DNA of 37,756 bases from Planctomycetales bacterium (GTDB taxonomy: Bacteria; Planctomycetota; Planctomycetia; Isosphaerales; Isosphaeraceae). This document shows, piece after piece, positions 12,097-20,455 of this stretch. The stretch is taken from the NCBI GenBank assembly GCA_027452145.1, contig DAIDHB010000299.1:1-37756 (forward strand), given 5' to 3'. Each line of letters opens with the position of its first letter. Position 1 is the stretch's first letter. The position numbers were made by a program, and so were the translations under genes. The notes under the pieces are model-generated. The model worked only from the letters and a program-made list of their open reading frames with translations. It had not been told where the DNA came from and ran no database searches.

Positions 12097-12413
12097 TCCA
12101 TCTCCTCCAGAAGGCGTTCGAGGCGATCGAAACGTTCCGGCCAGAAGGCTGAGTAGTGCTTGATCCAGTCGATCAGCGGGGCGAGTCCCTCGCGATCGGC
12201 GCGGTAAAAGGTCTGGCGCCCTTCCGGCCGGTCGCGCACCAGCCTGGCCTGCTTCAGCACTCCCAGGTGCTTCGAGACCGCCGGTTGTGACACTCCCGCG
12301 CGGTCCGTCAGCGCGCGCACCGTCTGCTCGCCGTCGACGACCAGATGCTCGAAGATCGCGCGACGGGTCGGATCGGCGAGAGCCCTGAAAAGTTCGTCGG
12401 GCGCCGCTTGCAT
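12093..12413 (-). CDS. ArsR/SmtB-family transcriptional regulator
   Basis: A 106-residue winged helix-turn-helix repressor. The family pattern is plain: FRALADPTRRAIFEHL at the N-terminus, then the recognition region RAGVSQPAVSKHLGVLKQA, then the wing LVRDRPEGRQTFYRADREG. No cysteine pairs of the metal-sensing ArsR or SmtB types are visible, so it is probably not a metal sensor; this subfamily is the one usually paired with AHSA1 proteins. The ATG at 12413 lies about 7 bases after a strong -10 element, so the message may be leaderless. It likely represses its own operon through the dyad at 12423-12438. Confidence 0.93.
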   Translation of the reverse strand: MQAAPDELFRALADPTRRAIFEHLVVDGEQTVRALTDRAGVSQPAVSKHLGVLKQARLVRDRPEGRQTFYRADREGLAPLIDWIKHYSAFWPERFDRLERLLEEME

Positions 12414-12419
12414 GGCAGA

Positions 12420-12448
12420 ACAATAGCCGGCGGGTTATGAATTGTCAA
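12420..12448 (-). promoter_or_regulatory. Sigma-70-type promoter of the arsR operon
   Basis: On the minus strand a perfect TTGACA (12448-12443) is followed by a 17-base spacer and TATTGT (12425-12420). A start site 7 bases downstream of the -10 would fall at or next to the A of the arsR ATG (12413), so the transcript would have little or no leader and no Shine-Dalgarno. Confidence 0.7.
12423..12438. promoter_or_regulatory. Imperfect dyad inside the arsR promoter, probable ArsR operator
   Basis: The plus strand reads ATAGCC-GGCG-GGTTAT, a dyad with one mismatch in each 6-base arm pair. It lies in the spacer and overlaps the -10, the usual place for an ArsR-family operator. Binding would block RNA polymerase and give autorepression. 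Confidence 0.5.
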
Positions 12449-12597
12449 GCGGCCTCGATTGCCATGCGGTCAGGGGGACGGCTTCCGTGCGGGGAGGATC
12501 TCGGCGAAGATGGAGGCGAATTGAGCGCGGTGCCGCGAAAGCCGCGGTTGGCCGGCGGAACTGACGTGATGATGACTCTCTGCAATGGGACACGTTG

Positions 12598-13449
12598 ATG
12601 ACGACCAGTACAAGCTACCGGGTTGCCGCCGTTCAGATGGAGCCGATGCTCGGCCGCCTGGAGGAGAACCTGGGTCGGATCGTCGAGGGGCTGCGGACTG
12701 CTGCGCGGGAGGGGGCTCATCTGGTCGTGTTTCCCGAATGCGCCCTGTCGGGGTACGGCTTCTCTAGCCGCGACGAGGGGATGGAGCACGCGGTCGCCGT
12801 GAACGGGCCCGAGGTGGGCGAGGTCGTGGCGGCGTGTGCCTCGTCCGGGTGCTACGGCATCTTCGGCCTGCTCGAGCGCGACGAGACGCGGCTGTTCAAT
12901 ACGTGCGTTCTGGTCGGCCCGGACGGGCTGGTCGGCTCGTATCGGAAGGTGCATCTACCGTATCTGGGCATTGATATGTTCGTCGACCCGGGGGATCGGC
13001 CGTTCGCCGTTCACGACGCGGGCGGGCTGCGCGTGGGGATGCACATCTGCTACGACGGGTCGTTCCCCGAGAGCGGGAGGGTGCTCGCGCTGCTGGGCGC
13101 CGACCTGCTGGTCCTGCCGACGAACTGGCCGACGCATTCCGAATGCGCGGCGGAGCACATGATCCCCACGCGGGCGATGGAGAACACGGTCTACGCGATG
13201 GCCGTCAATCGGGTGGGCCACGAGAGCGGTTTCCGCTTCATCGGGATGAGCTCGATCGTGGATCCGGGCGGCCGGGTGCTGGCCCGCGCCAGCGGGGACG
13301 CCGAGGAGATCCTGTACGCCGACGTCGAACCCGCGCGGGCCCGGCAGAAGCACCTGGTGCGCGTGCCCGGCCGGCACGAGATTGACCGGATCCACGACCG
13401 CCGGCCGCGGTTCTACGAGGTCCTGGTCGCGCCCAACGGCCGCGGTTGA
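12598..13449 (+). CDS. Carbon-nitrogen hydrolase (nitrilase superfamily amidohydrolase)
   Basis: A 283-residue cytoplasmic enzyme that hydrolyses a C-N bond (amide, carbamoyl or nitrile). The catalytic triad is visible: Glu47 in FPECALSGYG, Lys117 in YRKVHLP, and Cys151 in HICYDGSFPE. The length is that of a single-domain family member. The substrate cannot be assigned from sequence; omega-amidase, N-carbamoyl hydrolase and related roles all remain possible. The start is the ATG at 12598; a TTG directly before it (12595) is possible. No strong Shine-Dalgarno is seen. It is divergent from arsR, with no clear promoter of its own in the 180-base gap, and is convergent with the TPR gene downstream. 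Confidence 0.92.
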   Translation: MTTSTSYRVAAVQMEPMLGRLEENLGRIVEGLRTAAREGAHLVVFPECALSGYGFSSRDEGMEHAVAVNGPEVGEVVAACASSGCYGIFGLLERDETRLFNTCVLVGPDGLVGSYRKVHLPYLGIDMFVDPGDRPFAVHDAGGLRVGMHICYDGSFPESGRVLALLGADLLVLPTNWPTHSECAAEHMIPTRAMENTVYAMAVNRVGHESGFRFIGMSSIVDPGGRVLARASGDAEEILYADVEPARARQKHLVRVPGRHEIDRIHDRRPRFYEVLVAPNGRG

Positions 13450-13565
13450 CCGATCGGTCGAGTCTTGAAGGACCACCAGAGAGACGTCGTTGCGCGATCC
13501 CATCGCGTGAACCATCGCCTTTGGGACCGGCCCATTGCTCCAGCGTACGCCGTGCGGGTACGACG

Positions 13566-14684
13566 TCACCGAGGATCAGCCGGCGGGGGAAGGCTCGGTG
13601 GCGGAGGGAGCGCCGGAGGTAAAGGCGGGAGCACGTCCGTCGGAGCCGCGCTTGTTGCCGACGCCCGGGCGACAGCGGGCGCGACGTGCAAGGGTGGGCG
13701 AATCGGCAAATGCGGGAGCCCGTCGGACGGCGCCACGCTTGTTGCCGAGGCCCGGGCGACGGCGGGGTCGAGGGGCAGGGGCGGGCGGATGCCCTTGCTG
13801 GCTGGGGTGCTCGCGGCGATCGCGGTCGTCCCGGACGCGGCCGCGTTCTGCTGGCGATCGAGCTGGGTGAGCGCCCGCTGGGCCAGTGCGAGGTCGGGGC
13901 GCAGAAGGAGTGCCTCCTGGTACTCGCGTCGCGCGAGGTCGTACTGCCCGGTCGAGGCGAGGAGGTAGCCGAGGTTGGCGTGGCCGATCGCGTCGCCCTG
14001 GTTATTGCTCAGGAGCGGCAGAGCCTCGCGCGTCTTGCCCGCGGCGGCAAGGACCATGCCCAGATTCGTGCGGATACGGGCGTCGTCGGGCGCGAGCTTC
14101 TGTGCGGTTCTGAGGGCGGTTTCGGCCTCGTCCCATCGACCCTGAAGGTAGTAGCTGTAGCCCGAGTCGTTCCAGACCCGCGGGTCCTTCGCGGCCAGGT
14201 TCTGCGCCTTGCGGTAGTGTGGCTCGGACTCGCGGAAGCGACCCTGTCGGTCGAGCGCCGAGGCGAGCCGGCGATGGGCGAGCGCGGCGTCGGCATGGCT
14301 TAGGCCCCGGCGTCGGCGCTCCTCGGCGATCTTGATCGCCTCGCGGTACTCCTGCGTGGCGCCTTCCAGGTTGCCCTGGGCCTCGAAGACCTTGCCGAAA
14401 TCGACGTGCACCTGGAATCGCTGGCGATCGGTCGCCGACCGGTGAAAGGTCGTGTTCTCGCCGACCGTGCGGTTCAGGTCGACTGACACCGTCGGCGTTG
14501 GATCGCCGGACGCCTGGGGCGGCGCGGGGGCCTGAGCGGTCGTGCCCGATTCGCCGGCCTGACGGGGCCCGTGAACGCAGCCCCCGACGATGCTCAGGCC
14601 CGCGAGGCAGGCGGCCGCGAGGGCGCAACGTCGCCGAGGTCGGGTCCGTCGCGCCGGGCGCTCGAATTCGCGTCGAATGAGCAT
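13566..14684 (-). CDS. TPR-repeat lipoprotein, TadD-like, of the pilus/secretin cluster
   Basis: A 372-residue exported protein. A basic N-terminus and hydrophobic run end at a lipobox VGGC (Cys36), so it is probably a lipoprotein. Residues about 85-285 contain several tetratricopeptide repeats (for example LEGATQEYREAIKIAEE and WDEAETALRTAQKLAPDDAR). The C-terminal 75 residues are proline-rich and contain a tandem 29-residue duplication. TPR lipoproteins of TadD type help secretin assembly in Tad pilus systems, and this gene lies 1 base after a gene that follows a CpaC-like secretin, so that role is inferred. The ATG at 14684 has GGGAG about 9 bases upstream. Confidence 0.85.
   Translation of the reverse strand: MLIRREFERPARRTRPRRRCALAAACLAGLSIVGGCVHGPRQAGESGTTAQAPAPPQASGDPTPTVSVDLNRTVGENTTFHRSATDRQRFQVHVDFGKVFEAQGNLEGATQEYREAIKIAEERRRRGLSHADAALAHRRLASALDRQGRFRESEPHYRKAQNLAAKDPRVWNDSGYSYYLQGRWDEAETALRTAQKLAPDDARIRTNLGMVLAAAGKTREALPLLSNNQGDAIGHANLGYLLASTGQYDLARREYQEALLLRPDLALAQRALTQLDRQQNAAASGTTAIAASTPASKGIRPPLPLDPAVARASATSVAPSDGLPHLPIRPPLHVAPAVARASATSAAPTDVLPPLPPALPPPPSLPPPADPR
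13617..13790. repeat. Two tandem 87-base units encoding the proline-rich tail of the TPR lipoprotein
   Basis: Each unit encodes 29 residues beginning IRPPL and sharing PAVARASATS. The two units (13704-13790 and 13617-13703) keep the frame and are similar but not identical, so this is a diverged in-frame duplication. Confidence 0.8.
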
Positions 14685-14685
14685 A

Positions 14686-15333
14686 CTAGCGGACTCCCAT
14701 CGAGGCCGATTCGGTCGGCGGAAGCTGGAAGGTCTGCGCCGCGGCCTGGGTGCGGCCGATGGTGTTGACGTGATTGTTCGCGGCCTCGACGCCCATGAGT
14801 CCCGGATAGGGCGACGGGCCGATGAGGACGCGTTCCGTTGGCAGGACCATGCCTGCCGAGGCCAGCGTGGCGAGGACGGCGCGCCGCCGCGACTCGGCCA
14901 GCTCGGGCTCGTCAGGCGACCACTCCACCAGGATTGGGCCGGACCATTGGGGCAACCGCCCGTACATCAGGTTGAGCCGCGACGCGCCGGCCGGCGAGAA
15001 TCGGTCGGATCCTGGCAGGAAGTCGGACTGGTAGAGGGTGAAGCGATGCGGGTCGGCCTTCGAGACCTGGACCGCGAACTGGCGGTTGACGTAGGAGCCC
15101 AGCGGCGGCTCGACGAATGCCTCGGGGTAGCCGATGAAGTCGTCCTGGAGCGTGTGGGCGGTGTGGTGCAGTAGCCGGTGAATCCGACCGCGCCGCGCGC
15201 AAATGGGGCGAGCCGGCGGGGGCGCCGGGCCGGTCGGGGGCGACTGGGCGCCGGCTTCCGGGACGATCGATTCGAACAGCACCAGCATTGCCAGGGATTC
15301 CCACCTGATCCTCGGTCGCCTTCGAGCATTCAT
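14686..15333 (-). CDS. Exported protein of unknown function in the secretin cluster
   Basis: A 215-residue protein with an N-terminal signal (MNARRRPRIRWESLAMLVLF, then a likely cut near EAGA). I do not recognise a named family. Visible stretches include FVEPPLGSYVNRQFAVQVSKADPHRFTLYQ (given here only by its start and end), then RFSPAGASRLNLMYGRLPQW and a helix ESRRRAVLATLASAGMVLP. The order of a strand pair, a residue-counting helix and a short basic segment recalls CpaD-type pilus lipoproteins, and the position fits, but no lipobox is seen. The ATG at 15333 is chosen because AGGAGGAG lies 7 bases upstream. It starts 45 bases after the secretin and ends 1 base before the TPR gene, so the three are one operon. 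Confidence 0.75.
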   Translation of the reverse strand: MNARRRPRIRWESLAMLVLFESIVPEAGAQSPPTGPAPPPARPICARRGRIHRLLHHTAHTLQDDFIGYPEAFVEPPLGSYVNRQFAVQVSKADPHRFTLYQSDFLPGSDRFSPAGASRLNLMYGRLPQWSGPILVEWSPDEPELAESRRRAVLATLASAGMVLPTERVLIGPSPYPGLMGVEAANNHVNTIGRTQAAAQTFQLPPTESASMGVR

Positions 15334-15378
15334 GACGAGTCTCCTCCTCACAGTCTGGCCGGGTGGCCTCACTCGGGA

Positions 15379-17301
15379 TCAATCGGAGTAGCCGTGCGGG
15401 CCGACGACCCAGTGCTCCTCACTCTGGAAGTGTTTCATGATGTTGAGCGGGTCCTGCTGGCCGACGGTCGAGCGGAACTCGCGCCCCAGCTTTCCCTCGA
15501 TCCGGCCCAGCAGGTAGAACTCGGCATCGTTCGGCTGCATGATGCGGTCGCCGGGGGCCTCGGTGATCTCGTGCTTGTCCAGAGGCGCGACGAGCTGCGG
15601 GGTGACCAGGATGATGGTCTCGGTCTCGATCGTCTCGTGGGAGACGTTGCTGAACCACGGGCCGACGATGGGCAGGTCGCCGAGCCCCGGAATCCGCAGC
15701 GTGGTGGCATTGGTGACGAGCTGGAGCAACCCGGCGATCGCGAGGGTCTGGCCCTCGCGCAGCTCGACCACGGTGCGGGCGCTGCGTTCGGAGATCGACG
15801 GCACCTGCCCGCCGTTGACGACGGTCGACTGGCCGAAGTTCAGCTCGCTGATGACCGGCTCGACGTCGAGGCGGATCACGTCGTTCGGCAGGATCTCGGG
15901 CACGAAGGTGAGGATGGTCCCGAATCGCTGAAACTGGACGGTGACCACGGCCGTACCGCCGGGGATCGAGCTGCTCTGCGGGACGGGGTAGGGGAACATG
16001 CCGCCGACGAGGAACCGGGCGGGCTGTCCGTCGAGGGCCATCAGGTTGGGCTCGGCCAGGACCTTGGCCAGGCTATTGGAACGAAGCGCGTCGATGAAGA
16101 GCGAGAAGTGCCCCGCGTCGAAAACACCGAACAGGGGTGCATTGCCGGCCGGGATGGCCGTCGCGAGGCCGTTCACATTTCCCTGGAGCGGACCGGCGAA
16201 TCCCCGTTTTCCGAGCGTCTGGCCGATGTTGGCGGTCTCCGTGGTGGTGAACTGGGCGTTGTTGCCGATCGCCGAGCCGATGATCGACCGCCCGCGGGCA
16301 TAGAGCCAGCTCACGCCGACGTTGCGCGTGGCGGTGCGGTTGACCTCGGCGATCTTGACGTGCAGCAGCACCTGCCTCGGACCGGGCACGACGACGCGAT
16401 TGACGATGAACATGCCGCCCCGTCCGCTGGCTGGCGCACCGGCCAGTGATCCGCCCATTCCGCCACCACCGCCGCCGGCCCCACCGCCTCCGGCCGCACC
16501 CCCGGCACCGCCTGCGCCGCCCATGCCGGGGCGGTTGGTCATCAGCGTCATCGACACGACCTGGAGGATGTCGGACATCATCTTGGCATCGGGGACCTGC
16601 CCCTCGAGGATCACCTGGGCGCCGACCTGGCGTACCTTCACGGCGGAGCCCGGGAAGGCCTGGCGGATTCTCGCCTCGAGGTCGCGCGTGTCGATGGTCA
16701 CGCGGATGAGGAACGTCACCGGACGGTCGGTCTCGTCCCAGATCGTCAGGGTGGTCGTTCCCGACATCATCCCCATGACATTCCAGACGCGCGAATTGGG
16801 CTGATCGTTCAGGAGCTCGACGTCGGCGACCTGGGGGTTTGCGATGGCGATCCGCCGCAGCTCGCGACGCGTCTGGATGATTCGTGACTGACCCTCGGCC
16901 AGGCTGATCTCGGCCTCCGGCTCATTGATCAGCTCGATGATGTTGTTGACGTCGGCGGCGACCTGCCCCGGCGTGCGGACCGGCGGGGGACCGGGCGGGT
17001 GCTCCGGTACCAACCCGGAGTTATCGCGGGCGAACTGGATCACCCGCGGCCTCGGCTCGGGGGCCGCTCCCTGGACTGGACCCGGCAAGGGATCCACCGG
17101 GATGATCCGGGGGATGGGATCGACCGGCCGTGCCGCGGGCTTGGGTGGGTTCGGCACCGGGGCCGGCGCCTGCACCTGGACCGGCGGCGGCGCCTGCGCC
17201 CGGGCTCGTCCGACTGCCGCCGTGATCGCGAGCGCGACGGCAATCGTCGTCGCCAGGCTCCGGCGGCCGGCACCGATGCTCCCTTCGTCCAGCTTCATCA
17301 T
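15379..17301 (-). CDS. CpaC/RcpA-like outer-membrane secretin of a Tad/Flp pilus system
   Basis: A 640-residue type II/III secretion-system secretin that would form the outer-membrane pore for a Tad pilus. The signal peptide ends near RARA-QAPP (about residue 35). A Pro-rich stretch precedes the pilus-assembly N-domain (AEISLAEGQSRIIQTRREL, then ANPQVADVELL), followed by a BON-like domain (FPGSAVKVRQVGAQVILEG). A Gly-rich loop (residues about 310-345) interrupts before the secretin domain, which shows AEPNLMALDGQPARFLVGG, FVPEILPNDVIRLDVEP and the closing GLGDLPIVGPWFS...ETIILVTPQLV. The ATG at 17301 is chosen because AAAGG lies 9 bases upstream; one at 17307 is possible. Other Tad genes (ATPase, TadB/C) are not in the window. 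Confidence 0.92.
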   Translation of the reverse strand: MMKLDEGSIGAGRRSLATTIAVALAITAAVGRARAQAPPPVQVQAPAPVPNPPKPAARPVDPIPRIIPVDPLPGPVQGAAPEPRPRVIQFARDNSGLVPEHPPGPPPVRTPGQVAADVNNIIELINEPEAEISLAEGQSRIIQTRRELRRIAIANPQVADVELLNDQPNSRVWNVMGMMSGTTTLTIWDETDRPVTFLIRVTIDTRDLEARIRQAFPGSAVKVRQVGAQVILEGQVPDAKMMSDILQVVSMTLMTNRPGMGGAGGAGGAAGGGGAGGGGGGMGGSLAGAPASGRGGMFIVNRVVVPGPRQVLLHVKIAEVNRTATRNVGVSWLYARGRSIIGSAIGNNAQFTTTETANIGQTLGKRGFAGPLQGNVNGLATAIPAGNAPLFGVFDAGHFSLFIDALRSNSLAKVLAEPNLMALDGQPARFLVGGMFPYPVPQSSSIPGGTAVVTVQFQRFGTILTFVPEILPNDVIRLDVEPVISELNFGQSTVVNGGQVPSISERSARTVVELREGQTLAIAGLLQLVTNATTLRIPGLGDLPIVGPWFSNVSHETIETETIILVTPQLVAPLDKHEITEAPGDRIMQPNDAEFYLLGRIEGKLGREFRSTVGQQDPLNIMKHFQSEEHWVVGPHGYSD

Positions 17302-17737
17302 CCCCATTGGCCTTTGCACGAATCCCTTCCCTGACCAAGAGCCGGTTTCCGGGAACCCTCGACCCGCCTGCCATCCTGCGGACTTGCCCTGTTCCGCCTT
17401 TGCACCTAAACTGCATTGAATCAACGAGTTCGGTGCACAGGCCCTTCCGTTCGCCGCCGTCACGCCGGGCTTTGGATGGGATTGGATCGGTTCGCCCGAT
17501 CTTGCGGATTCTGAGGCATAATTCGGCTTGCGGGACCGTCAAACTTCATCGCGTGACGAAAAAGTCGACGCAACGGCCCTTGTCCCGATGGGAAACCCGG
17601 CCTCAAAATGACGTGAGCCGCGACGGGGCAGGCCGCGAGGCGTCACTCGGGAACGACGCGACGTGTTGCCCGGTCGCAATTCCGTCGGGGTCGGAGCCTG
17701 CACGAATCGAAACCTGGTAAGGAGGATGAGGAAGCGG
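17302..17737. other. Divergent intergenic region between the secretin and the KaiC-like ATPase
   Basis: No convincing gene is present. It must hold promoters for both directions. Candidate minus-strand elements lie at 17542-17515. TGACG occurs twice near 17555-17615 and once inverted in the same stretch, but no clear plus-strand -35/-10 pair stands out. The ATPase Shine-Dalgarno is at its right end. Confidence 0.5.
17515..17542 (-). promoter_or_regulatory. Candidate promoter for the secretin operon
   Basis: The minus strand has TTGACG (17542-17537), a 16-base spacer and TATGCC (17520-17515). The -35 matches 5 of 6 consensus bases; the -10 is weak. The leader to the start at 17301 would be about 210 bases. 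Confidence 0.3.
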
Positions 17738-18619
17738 ATGTCCATGGCCCGCCAAGCATTCGGACTGGAGGAGCTGGACCGTGCGCTGGGCGGGGGATTG
17801 CTTCCGGGCACCCTGACCGTCCTGGCGGGCGCGACCGGCATCGGCAAGACTCAACTGGGATTGCGGTGGGCCGATGCCGGCCTGGCCGCCGAGGGGCGCC
17901 GCGGCGTCCTGTGCGACCTGACCAGCCGGGGCGACTCGCAGAACCATGCCGAGTATGCCGCGCGGCTGTTCGGATGGCAGCTTGAGCGGTATCCGCTCTC
18001 GATGACGCCGGAGTTCGAGGCCGCCTGGGATTTCGGCCGACCGCTCGGCGACTATTTCCACCCGATCGAGCGAGGCGGCCGCCGCGTGACGCGCGGCGAC
18101 CTCGAGGCCGATCAGTGGCACGAGTGGAAGTCGGACCTGGCTCGCGTCTACCGATGCTCGGTGGGCTTCTTCTACCAGCATCTGGCGCGGGGATGCCGCC
18201 GGGTGGTGTTCGACGGACTCGAGCCCGCCGATCGATTCAGCGATTCGATCCAGTTCGACTTCTTCGAGTATATCTACCAGCACGTCCTGCGCAAGGAGGA
18301 CGAATGGGCCGCACGCGAGTGGCTGCGGGAGAAGTACCGATCGTGCGAGCCTGAGGTGATGGCCCATCGCTACGATCACCGGCAGGTTGGGTGCCTTTAC
18401 CTCTACACGACGACGCAGGTGATGCTGGACGACCTGCTGTCGCAGCCAATCGGCCAGGGCGACATCTTCGCCAACGCCAACACGATCGTCCTGATGGGCC
18501 GGACCCGGACCAATGGGCGGCTGGGCCGCGCGCTGTCGGTCGTGAAGCACCGCGGGAGCGCCTGCGGCGAGGAGATCCTGCCCTACCGGATCACCGAGGA
18601 AGGATTCGCCTTCGAATGA
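17738..18619 (+). CDS. KaiC/RadA-like RecA-superfamily ATPase
   Basis: A 293-residue single-domain RecA-type ATPase of the KaiC/RAD55 group. It opens FGLEELDRALGGGLLPG, typical of KaiC-like proteins, followed by Walker A GATGIGKT (31-38). Walker B is RRVVFDG in the middle, and the C-terminus has IVLMGRTRTNGRLGRALSVVKHRG and EEILPYRITEEGFAFE, the family's end pattern. No second domain, zinc ribbon or DNA-binding extension is visible. The role is unknown; members act in regulation or repair. The ATG at 17738 is chosen because GAGG lies 6 bases upstream and AAGGAGG slightly further; an ATG at 17726 abuts that Shine-Dalgarno and is unlikely. Its stop overlaps the next gene as ATGA. Confidence 0.88.
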   Translation: MSMARQAFGLEELDRALGGGLLPGTLTVLAGATGIGKTQLGLRWADAGLAAEGRRGVLCDLTSRGDSQNHAEYAARLFGWQLERYPLSMTPEFEAAWDFGRPLGDYFHPIERGGRRVTRGDLEADQWHEWKSDLARVYRCSVGFFYQHLARGCRRVVFDGLEPADRFSDSIQFDFFEYIYQHVLRKEDEWAAREWLREKYRSCEPEVMAHRYDHRQVGCLYLYTTTQVMLDDLLSQPIGQGDIFANANTIVLMGRTRTNGRLGRALSVVKHRGSACGEEILPYRITEEGFAFE

Positions 18620-19383
18620 GCGTGACGATCGACCTTTCCGGACGGACGGCGCTCGTGACGGGCTCGTCGCAGGGCATCGGCGCCGAGATCGCACGGACCC
18701 TGCACCGGGCGGGCGCGCGGGTCGTCATCAATCACCCCGACCAGACCGGCGGCCAGGTCCAGCAGGACGCCCTGGCGCTCCGCGATGAGCTTCTGGCCGC
18801 GCGGCCGGGCGACGCGCTCGTCGTCGCGGCCGACGTCAGCGACCCCGCAGCCGTGGCGGCCATGATGCAGGAGATCGCTCGCGAGTGGGGGCGGCTCGAC
18901 ATCCTGGTGAACAACGCGGGCATCCTCCGGGATCGCTCGATCGCCAGGATGACCGAGGACGAGTGGCGCTCGGTGCTCGACGTCAACCTCGGCGGGGTCT
19001 TCCACTGCTGCAAGTACGGGCTGGAGATCCTGAACGACGGCGGCACGATCGTGTCGATCGGCAGCCTCGCGGCCAGAATGGGCTTCCACGGGCAAGCGAA
19101 CTACGCCGCGGCGAAGGCCGGGATTCACGCCCTGACGCGGGTGCTGGCTCGCGAATGCGCCCGCCGGGGAATCCGGGTGAATGCCGTCGCGCCGGGCGTG
19201 ATCGACACGCCGATGATGGCCCGCGTGAGCGAGGAGGCGCGGGCGCAGCTCGCCGCGTCGATCGCGATGCGACGGCTCGGCTTGCCGGGCGAAGTCGCGT
19301 CGGCGGTGCTGTTCCTCTGCTCGCCGCTGGCCTCGTATGTCAGCGGGCATGTCCTCGAGGTCGACGGCGGCTTCCTGGGTTGA
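18616..19383 (+). CDS. FabG-like short-chain dehydrogenase/reductase
   Basis: A 255-residue classical SDR, probably an NAD(P)H-dependent reductase of a 3-oxoacyl or related keto group. The cofactor motif TGSSQGIG is at 15-22, NNAG at 99-102, and the catalytic residues are Asn124, Ser150, Tyr163 and Lys167 (YAAAK). The end VSGHVLEVDGGFLG is typical of FabG. FabG itself, acetoacetyl-CoA reductase or a sugar/steroid reductase cannot be told apart here. The ATG at 18616 forms ATGA with the ATPase stop, so translation is coupled to that gene; the upstream in-frame extension lies inside the ATPase gene and is rejected. Confidence 0.93.
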   Translation: MSVTIDLSGRTALVTGSSQGIGAEIARTLHRAGARVVINHPDQTGGQVQQDALALRDELLAARPGDALVVAADVSDPAAVAAMMQEIAREWGRLDILVNNAGILRDRSIARMTEDEWRSVLDVNLGGVFHCCKYGLEILNDGGTIVSIGSLAARMGFHGQANYAAAKAGIHALTRVLARECARRGIRVNAVAPGVIDTPMMARVSEEARAQLAASIAMRRLGLPGEVASAVLFLCSPLASYVSGHVLEVDGGFLG

Positions 19384-19524
19384 CGAGGATTGCCGCTGGC
19401 CCGGGCGTCGTCGGGCCCGGCGGTCGGGCGTCGCGTCCGGGGTTTCGGACGGCTAGAATGGCGCTCATTGAACCGGCGGACTCTGGCCCCGGGGAAGTGG
19501 ACAGGGACCGGGTGGAGGAATCTC

Positions 19525-20442
19525 ATGGCGGACGCGGGACCGCGCGAGGAAGCGGGAATGAAGGGCGACCCGGAGATCGGCGCGGCCGAATGGCTCTTCC
19601 GCGACGAGGCCCCCGCGACCCCCGCCGGGCCCGCACTACCCCAGGCCGCCGAGGAATCGGGCGAGGTCTTCGACCTGGTCGATCGCGATGAGGAGGCCGG
19701 CGAGGACCCGCCGCCGATCCCGGCCGCGCCGGAACAGAGGCGCGAGCGGACCTCCTCGACGACTTCCGAGTCCTCGCGGGCCGAGGATGAGCGACCGTCG
19801 CGCAGGACGCCGATGGTCGAGCCCGAGGACGCCGTCGACGTGGTCTGGACGCGAGGGGCCGAGTGGGGACCGAGCCTCCTGGTCCTCGGTGCTTGCCTGG
19901 CGACCATCGGCATCCTCGTCTATGTCCTGATGGGGATGGAGCTGTACTCGCTGGCGTTTTTGGTCCTTCTGGTCGGGATGGCGGCCGCCGCGGTGCTGAG
20001 CTATCCGATCCTGATCACGCTCGAGCGACCCGTGCGGATGACGCCCGAGCAGGCCGTGCGGGACTTTTACGGGGCGCTCTCGCACCACCTGCCCCACTAC
20101 CGGCGGATGTGGCTCTTGCTGGCCCGGACCGGGCGCACGTGTGCGTCGTATGGGTCCTATGAAGGATTCAAGTCGTACTGGGTCGAGAAGATCAGGACGA
20201 TCAAGGGGGATCGTGCGGGCTCGATGACGCCCCTGGTCTTCGAGGTCGAGGACTACCGCGGGGACAAGAGCGCAGGCAAGACGCGGGTGGAGGTCAAGTA
20301 CACGCTCAAGATCTCGATCCGCGGCCAGCGCCAGGCGGGGCCCGTGGCCTCGATCGCCGGGCAGGTGTCGCTGGTGCGCGGGCCCGACAGGATGTGGTAT
20401 CTGGAGAGCGGCACGTTGCCGCAGCCGGCCCGACGCTCGTGA
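19525..20442 (+). CDS. Two-helix membrane protein of unknown function
   Basis: A 305-residue protein I do not recognise. The first 100 residues are acidic and Pro/Glu/Ser-rich and probably disordered. Two adjacent membrane helices follow (about 116-136, GPSLLVLGACLATIGILVYV, and about 141-164). The C-terminal 135 residues form a soluble domain beginning MTPEQAVRDFYGALSHHLP, with SYEGFKSYWVEKI and a run of beta-strands ending at ARRS. That layout resembles an NTF2/DUF4878-like domain, which is a guess. The ATG at 19525 is chosen for GGAGG 7 bases upstream. It lies 141 bases after the SDR gene, so it may share the transcript. Confidence 0.75.
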   Translation: MADAGPREEAGMKGDPEIGAAEWLFRDEAPATPAGPALPQAAEESGEVFDLVDRDEEAGEDPPPIPAAPEQRRERTSSTTSESSRAEDERPSRRTPMVEPEDAVDVVWTRGAEWGPSLLVLGACLATIGILVYVLMGMELYSLAFLVLLVGMAAAAVLSYPILITLERPVRMTPEQAVRDFYGALSHHLPHYRRMWLLLARTGRTCASYGSYEGFKSYWVEKIRTIKGDRAGSMTPLVFEVEDYRGDKSAGKTRVEVKYTLKISIRGQRQAGPVASIAGQVSLVRGPDRMWYLESGTLPQPARRS

Positions 20443-20455
20443 TCAGAACGAATCC

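Noticed and set aside
13448..13459. Palindrome GACCGATCGGTC at the end of the nitrilase gene as a terminator
   Set aside because: It has no loop and no T tract, and CGATCG-type words are frequent throughout this sequence.
15178..16449. Plus-strand open frame (423 codons) opposite the secretin
   Set aside because: It is antisense to a well-supported secretin and has shadow-like composition.
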